Notes under the pieces: generated by a model
The model's input: the letters and a program-made list of their open reading frames with translations, nothing else
Told to the model about the DNA's origin: nothing
Databases searched by the model: none
Program-made: the position numbers and the translations under genes
Assembly: GCA_910579575.1 (NCBI GenBank)
Contig: CAJTUM010000004.1
Coordinates: 1 to 64,000, forward strand
DNA from: an uncultured Eubacteriales bacterium
GTDB lineage: Bacteria > Bacillota > Clostridia > Oscillospirales > Butyricicoccaceae
Length of the DNA: 64,000 nt
Direction: 5' to 3'
Shown: positions 59,888-64,000 of the stretch, in pieces
How positions within the stretch are numbered: position 1 is the first letter of the stretch
Layout: each line of letters opens with the position of its first letter

Positions 59888-59972
59888 CCGTCTCCCTCGA
59901 AAGACACGGTTACTTCTTTTTGAAAAACCAATCTGGGGAGTTCACCCTGAGCTTGCAGCAGCGTCCCCTTCT
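59872..59972 (-). ncRNA. Antisense antitoxin RNA, unit 4
   Basis: About 100 bases from the -10 at 59979-59984 to the shared hairpin, which has T5 on the minus strand. Confidence 0.68.
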
Positions 59973-59978
59973 GCTTTT

Positions 59979-60007
59979 ATTATACCAACGCCGGCCTGGG
60001 TTGTCAA
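59979..60007 (-). promoter_or_regulatory. Antitoxin promoter, unit 4
   Basis: Minus strand TTGACA, 17-base spacer, TATAAT. Confidence 0.92.
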
Positions 60008-60032
60008 GGGCCGGCGCTTTTTATGCTTTCGC

Positions 60033-60061
60033 TTGTTAAATTATGCGGCTTATGGTAGAAT
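60033..60061 (+). promoter_or_regulatory. Toxin promoter, unit 5
   Basis: TTGTTA, 17-base spacer, TAGAAT. Confidence 0.8.
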
Positions 60062-60170
60062 AAGTCCAAGGACGCTGTCGGAATCACAGCGGCTTCCCTC
60101 CCTCTTTCTCCAGCGCGCACGGGGGGCGGCTCTTCTTTCCCCCGATACCTAAGAAGGGGGGGGGAAGCAG

Positions 60171-60257
60171 GCGTACGTTACATTCTCGGATCTTTTTGAG
60201 TTTGGTACATTTGTTCTCGCGCTCGCGGCTTTTTGCATGAGCGTAAAAAAGAAGTAA
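60171..60257 (+). pseudogene. Toxin peptide frame without start codon, unit 5
   Basis: The frame keeps exactly 28 codons (AYVTFSDLFEF start, tail MSVKKK), the hairpin over the stop and both promoters. Its first codon is GCG where the others have ATG, and no in-frame ATG, GTG or TTG lies between it and the upstream TAA at 60150-60152. The ribosome-binding run has become nine G. The gene is probably silenced, leaving an antitoxin-only unit, unless a non-standard start is used. Confidence 0.75.
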
Positions 60258-60343
60258 CCGTCTGCCCTCACAAAGTGGACGGTTACTTCTAACCAAGTAA
60301 TTTAGGGGAAGGATAGCCTTTGCCGGCAGCGTCCCCCTTTTAT
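60244..60343 (-). ncRNA. Antisense antitoxin RNA, unit 5
   Basis: About 100 bases, ending in the 13-bp hairpin 60250-60262 / 60278-60290 followed by T6 on the minus strand. It remains intact although the toxin start is lost. Confidence 0.65.
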
Positions 60344-60349
60344 GTTCTT

Positions 60350-60378
60350 ATTATACCAGCGTTGGTGCAGGGCGTCAA
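60350..60378 (-). promoter_or_regulatory. Antitoxin promoter, unit 5
   Basis: Minus strand TTGACG, 17-base spacer, TATAAT. Confidence 0.88.
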
Positions 60379-60389
60379 GAGGCACAGGC

Positions 60390-60428
60390 GAAAGGAAAAG
60401 GCGATGGCCGCGAGGGCCATCGCCTTTT
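60390..60428 (-). terminator. Terminator of the S-layer-type gene
   Basis: Stem AAAAGGCGATGGCC / GGCCATCGCCTTTT with a 6-base loop and T-rich end on the minus strand, 40 bases after the stop codon. Confidence 0.88.
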
Positions 60429-60467
60429 GGTTTGCCTTTTCAGGCTTGGGTAATCTCTTGAGGGAGA

Positions 60468-63374
60468 TTAGTTAGCAGAAGGAACAGATGTCAGAGCATT
60501 AATATCATTGCCATCCTCTTCGCAGAAGATGTCAGTGATGACCTGCTGGCCGTTCACTTCGCTCACATAGATGATAGCGGATTTAAAGCTGCCCATCACA
60601 GTATTATCCTCATCTTCGGGAGCCTCAATCTGGGCTGTCTCAACAACAGAACCATCGGAATAGTTGAAGTACGTTCTGGAACCGCTGGGACCATCCACAA
60701 TGTGAGTCTTCACATCGGAAGCGATGTTGATAATCAGGTTGCTGTTTGCAACAACGTTATCAACGCTGGCAACCGAACCGTTCCAGCCAAGGATACGGAC
60801 AGCATACCACTTGTCGTTAGCCAGCTTGCCATCAGCGACTGTATAATTGTCTATAGAAATCTGCTCAACCTTTTCAACGTCACCCGCAGCGTCCACATCA
60901 TAGGTGATCACTTTGCCGCGATACTTAGTCCAGTCATTGATCTTGTCATAAGCGCCGCTGGCATTGGTGAATGTGTCTTTAATAACCTGCTCTTCGCCAT
61001 TGGGCAGAACAACAGTCATCTGAGCCACATGATCGCCGTCAACCGTTGTATAGCTGGGAGCAGACTTCACGAAAGCATACTTCGCAGCAGTAGCAACGGC
61101 ATTACCTTCAACGACCAAAGTGCCAAAGACAACAGTATCAATGTTGTTGATCTTCTTTGTGGCATAGTCAGTTACCGCATTATTATATGCTGTCATTGTC
61201 TTACCCAGTTCGGAAGCTTTCACAACGCTGTACTTCTCTTTGCCTGCAACATTGGCGTTGCTCTTTACAAAGAAGTACGCATCTTCAGACAGAACCTGAT
61301 TGGCAGAACCAATAGTATAACGCTTAGAGGAATTGTTATACCCCTGAATGCCTGTGCCGAACTTGATACCGTTGGCAGAAGAGTCGCTCTTCAGCTCGCT
61401 CAGTGTGATCTTGTTGTCGGAGATGCTGTAGCTGTACACCCTATCAGCTTTCAGGAATTTGCCTTCATTAACTGTATCAGTTTCAACCAGTTTGCCATCC
61501 TTCAACTTATAGGTAGCAGCAATTTCATATTGACCGGCTGTACCATCGCTCAGCAGAACCTTGGCATACCATGTTGTGGATTGGAAAGCAGAATAGTCCT
61601 GAGTACCAATGAGGTAAGCCAGGCTGCCAACAGAAGCAACGCTGTCGCCACCCTTGGAGTAGATGATATACTTACCGTCTGTGTAGAAGGTAGTATCGTT
61701 CAGCAGAGAGGTATTCACACCAGCATCCTTAGAATAGCCGCCAACACGATAGCCTTCGCCATTCGCAATCTTGGTGCTCTCGCCGTTCAGGGTGATGCTG
61801 TCATAATTGGCGCCGTCCAGGTTGTAACCGCCCACAGAGCCTGTGGTGGGCTCAACCTTGGCCACATTCCAAACCTTTGTGCCAGAAGTGCAATCCAGAG
61901 TAACGGAAACAACATCGTCAGCAGCCACTTCGTTCACGAAGTTGATCTTCTTGTAGGCAGATTCGCTGTTCACAACGTCGCCGTCAACCAATTTCTCAAC
62001 TTTGCCATTGGCATTCTTCAGACGCAGAGTGTTCTTCTCAGCGTTGTGGGAATCAACAATAGCATACTTCACTTCTTCCAGGAAGGCCAGATCGATAAAG
62101 CCGTCGTTATCCTGGTCGACAAAGCGAATGTTGGCGTTAGATGTGGCAGACAGGTCAGCAAAGCCTTTGGCCTTGTTCTCAGCCTCAGTACCGTTGGTCT
62201 TGGTGTTAGCTGTCAGAGTTTTAACTTCATCCAGGTTCTTAACCAACTTGATGGAGCGGCCGCCTGTTGTAGCAGATTCGCCTGTACCAACTGTCACGTT
62301 GCCATACTGCTTGGCAGAACCGCCGTTATAGCCGTCAAATTTGATGGTTTCATAATCCTTGGTCTTATCTTTGCTAACAGTAACGTCAGCCAGAGTTTTA
62401 TCATAGACCTTAGATTGGCCAGTCGCCAAAACAGCATAGACCTTCACGTCCATTGTAGTCAGGGTGCTGGACTTGTAATAAACCTTCACATACTGACCCA
62501 GCAGGGAGGGATCGACTGTTGTTTTGAAAACGGTAGTCGGAGTTCCGCTCAGGCTGGACTTCACAACGCCCCGTTCAGCCAGGCTCTTTGTGCCAGACAG
62601 CTCGATTTCGTCGCCGTCGTCATCCAAGGAAATTACTCCGCCCGCCAGAGAAACTCTGCCGGAATCTCTCAGATAACCTTCAACAGTATTCAGGCCCAGA
62701 TACTGCTGGCCATAACTCTTGGAAGGATCAGTGGCATGGCCCATCACAACTTCGCCTCTGGAATAAGAGACATAAGGAGCGTTGATAGCGTTGGCCATCA
62801 GGCGGGCTGTCCACTGCCGGGGAGCGGCGTTGTAGATAGTGGGCAGATAGTTAGTGGTGATGGCAGAAGTAGCGCCGTCGCGCAGCACATTGGTCTGCCA
62901 GCCGTTGCCGGTGTAGCCCTGGACGTCAGCGCGATAGCCGATCATGCACAGCAACATCTTTGTCAGCTCAATGCCGGTGACGTTGCCGTTGGGATCGAAC
63001 TTGCGGGCGGAGCCTTCGTTCCAGCCGCTCATGATGCCCAGGTTGGTGGCGTAGTTGATGTAGCCTTCAGCCCAGTGGCCAGAGGGAACATCGGCGTAAA
63101 CGGAATTGCCCTTGAAGGCAGCGGCCTCGTCGTCCTGGCCGTTGTTCTTCAGGACGTAGATCATCTTGGCGGCCTGGGCCCGAGTCACGTTAGCGGTCGG
63201 GTTGAAGTCGCCCTTCTCGTCGCCTTGGAAGACGTCGAGAGCTGTCAGCAGCTGGATGTCCTCAACCAGGGAAGCATCGATCTGATCCTGGTCGTTGAAC
63301 GCGGCCCCAGCCATCATGGAAAACGCCATAGCGAAAACCATGGACAGCGCAAGAACTTTTTTAAGAGTTCTCAT
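60468..63374 (-). CDS. Large SLH-domain surface protein, probable S-layer protein
   Basis: A 968-residue exported protein. Signal peptide (1-26, MRTLKKVLALSMVFAMAFS start). At least two clear SLH repeats (about 30-150; NVTRAQAAKMIYVL, YADVPSGHWAEGYINYATNL, NVTGIELTKMLLCMIGY) and a weaker third anchor it to wall polymers. The remaining 750 residues are Thr/Ser/Asp/Lys-rich beta sequence without Cys clusters, like S-layer self-assembly regions. The DNA is visibly less GC-rich than its neighbours and uses few codons, as in very highly expressed genes. AGGAGG precedes the ATG; promoter upstream. Confidence 0.88.
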   Translation of the reverse strand: MRTLKKVLALSMVFAMAFSMMAGAAFNDQDQIDASLVEDIQLLTALDVFQGDEKGDFNPTANVTRAQAAKMIYVLKNNGQDDEAAAFKGNSVYADVPSGHWAEGYINYATNLGIMSGWNEGSARKFDPNGNVTGIELTKMLLCMIGYRADVQGYTGNGWQTNVLRDGATSAITTNYLPTIYNAAPRQWTARLMANAINAPYVSYSRGEVVMGHATDPSKSYGQQYLGLNTVEGYLRDSGRVSLAGGVISLDDDGDEIELSGTKSLAERGVVKSSLSGTPTTVFKTTVDPSLLGQYVKVYYKSSTLTTMDVKVYAVLATGQSKVYDKTLADVTVSKDKTKDYETIKFDGYNGGSAKQYGNVTVGTGESATTGGRSIKLVKNLDEVKTLTANTKTNGTEAENKAKGFADLSATSNANIRFVDQDNDGFIDLAFLEEVKYAIVDSHNAEKNTLRLKNANGKVEKLVDGDVVNSESAYKKINFVNEVAADDVVSVTLDCTSGTKVWNVAKVEPTTGSVGGYNLDGANYDSITLNGESTKIANGEGYRVGGYSKDAGVNTSLLNDTTFYTDGKYIIYSKGGDSVASVGSLAYLIGTQDYSAFQSTTWYAKVLLSDGTAGQYEIAATYKLKDGKLVETDTVNEGKFLKADRVYSYSISDNKITLSELKSDSSANGIKFGTGIQGYNNSSKRYTIGSANQVLSEDAYFFVKSNANVAGKEKYSVVKASELGKTMTAYNNAVTDYATKKINNIDTVVFGTLVVEGNAVATAAKYAFVKSAPSYTTVDGDHVAQMTVVLPNGEEQVIKDTFTNASGAYDKINDWTKYRGKVITYDVDAAGDVEKVEQISIDNYTVADGKLANDKWYAVRILGWNGSVASVDNVVANSNLIINIASDVKTHIVDGPSGSRTYFNYSDGSVVETAQIEAPEDEDNTVMGSFKSAIIYVSEVNGQQVITDIFCEEDGNDINALTSVPSAN

Positions 63375-63444
63375 GGTGGTTCATTCCTCCTGTAAAAATT
63401 TTTTTTTGCAAGGCTCCGGGCTGACCCCGTGCCTTACGAGTGCT

Positions 63445-63473
63445 ATGATACCAAACCTCGATTCTTTTTGCAA
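63445..63473 (-). promoter_or_regulatory. Promoter of the S-layer-type gene
   Basis: Minus strand TTGCAA, 17-base spacer, TATCAT, giving a leader of about 65 bases that ends in a T/A-rich stretch and AGGAGG. Confidence 0.6.
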
Positions 63474-63524
63474 GAGGTTTTGGCCGGATGTAACAGAAGC
63501 GTAATGTTGGAGGATGCGGTTGAC

Positions 63525-63785
63525 AAAGGGGGAGGGGGGGCCAAAACTCCCCCTCGGCGGAAAATGAATCCCCCCGCCACTTCGTGGCCCTCCCCCCTTT
63601 AGCAAGGGGGGCTTTTCTAAGACGCGGCCCTGTCCTTATTCATTGCCGCGCCCCGTCCTTCGCCAGCCCCCTCTGGGACGGCGGAGGCGCCCTTCTCCAT
63701 TGCCGCGTCCTCGTCCTTCGCCAGCCTCCCTTGCCAAAGGGAGGGGGACCGGCGAACGCCGGTGGAGGGATTCTCCCCCCCAACT
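63525..63785. repeat. Interspersed GC-rich repeat, site C
   Basis: Same modules as at 34.3 kb: CCCCCTTTAGCAAGGGGGGC, the GCTTTTCTAAGACG piece, one core CAGCCCCCTCTGGGACGGCG at 63664, and the end module CCTTGCCAAAGGGAGGGGGA with a GGCGAACGCC hairpin and GGAGGGATTCTCCCCC. It lies between the S-layer-type gene and a DUF559 remnant. Confidence 0.85.
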
Positions 63786-63791
63786 CCGCCT

Positions 63792-64000
63792 TTATTGCCT
63801 GATTCTCTCCTGCACAGCGCAATCAATGGCTTGACAGACGGCGGCAAAATTTTGATTCACTTCCTTATTAGATATACGCATGACGGTCAATCCCCACTGA
63901 CTTATCCATCTCGTGCGGATTTCATCATATTCCACTGCATCCGGCTGACCATGCTGACCGCCGTCTACTTCTATTACCAAGGCCGCTTAGCGACAATAAA
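63792..64000 (-). pseudogene. DUF559 (Vsr-like endonuclease) gene, partial and frameshifted
   Basis: The visible C-terminal half matches DUF559: LVIEVDGGQHG (catalytic acidic strand), YDEIRTRWISQWGLTVMRIS and NQNFAAVCQAIDCAVQE. Just upstream the frame hits TAA. The preceding bases read FIVAK in the next frame, which is what should precede it, so a single-base loss near 63985 breaks the gene (or is a sequence error). The start lies beyond the window. DUF559 proteins are restriction-like nucleases of unknown target, often found among repeats. Confidence 0.75.

Larger units (their letters stand above)
58500..60400. repeat. Tandem array of five toxin/antisense-RNA units
   Basis: Five direct repeats of 355-399 bp. 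Toxin frames begin at 58649, 59048, 59446, 59801 and 60171 (spacings 399, 398, 355, 370). Units 1 and 2 are almost identical, units 3 and 4 differ in the coding part and tail, and unit 5 is the most diverged. Each unit has a plus-strand promoter, leader, 28-codon frame, hairpin over the stop and a facing minus-strand promoter. Degenerate pieces of the terminator seen at 60390-60428 lie between units 1/2 and 2/3. Confidence 0.92.

Noticed and set aside
60702..63395. 897-codon open frame antisense to the S-layer-type gene
   Set aside because: It mirrors the codon bias of the opposite gene, has no ribosome site, and the opposite strand has signal peptide and SLH repeats.

Overview
The window is GC-rich chromosomal DNA from a low-profile Gram-positive lineage of the class Clostridia, most like Oscillospiraceae and relatives. 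The support is a YtvI-type and a YtaF-type protein (both typical of spore formers), three SLH-domain cell-surface proteins, an ECF transporter core next to truA, PduL, a UPF0340 protein, PadR/DUF1700, and Shine-Dalgarno-rich starts. Genus cannot be fixed from the sequence. No phage, plasmid or intact insertion sequence is visible; most genes are core or household genes, mainly on the minus strand.

Layout. 1-3.2 kb: small regulators (XRE, PadR/DUF1700), a decayed XRE regulator and an interspersed GC-rich repeat. 3.2-6.6 kb: UPF0340 protein, a PAS hybrid histidine kinase, tRNA-Val. 6.8-10.3 kb: an XpaC-TelA-LemA-like-TPM envelope cluster. 10.5-12.3 kb: a serine recombinase and a five-gene tRNA cluster (Gly-Arg-His-Gln-Lys). 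12.3-21.6 kb: ClpE-like ATPase, CvpA-like protein, an Imm1-like orphan behind a 74-bp duplicated hairpin element, a DUF5711-like protein, truA-ecfT-ecfA2-ecfA1 and an rRNA methyltransferase. 21.8-34.3 kb: stand-alone receiver, PduL, an unknown membrane protein, an XRE regulator, an SLH-GH18 protein, TfoX-N and GNAT, M42 peptidase with OadG/OadB-like sodium-pump subunits, ApbE, uracil-DNA glycosylase, ABC-F. 34.3-42 kb: a repeat array, an EF-G paralogue, a degenerate P-type-ATPase-like membrane protein, RlmB, aspartate kinase. 42-50 kb: GNAT, YtvI-like, tRNA-Thr/Tyr, methyltransferase, HAD phosphatase, SLH-M13 peptidase, YtaF-like. 50-58.3 kb: exported double rhodanese-LysM protein, two amidases, a lipoprotein and FtsK/SpoIIIE. 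58.5-60.4 kb: five tandem small toxin/antisense-RNA modules. 60.5-63.4 kb: a large SLH (probable S-layer) protein. 63.6 kb to the end: the GC-rich repeat again and a broken DUF559 gene.

The most striking system is the tandem array at 58.5-60.4 kb. Each unit has a consensus-like plus-strand promoter, a long leader, a 28-codon one-helix basic-tailed peptide of holin-like-toxin type, a hairpin overlapping the peptide's stop codon, and a near-perfect consensus promoter on the opposite strand that would make a short antisense RNA ending in the same hairpin. This is the architecture of type I toxin-antitoxin loci, here repeated five times. The fifth copy keeps its promoters, hairpin and 28-codon frame but has lost its ATG. 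Second is a 761-residue membrane protein that keeps the fold landmarks of a P1B-type ATPase but has lost the CPC, DKTGT and GDGxND motifs. Third is a modular interspersed repeat found at three places, once expanded into a 56/59-bp tandem array.
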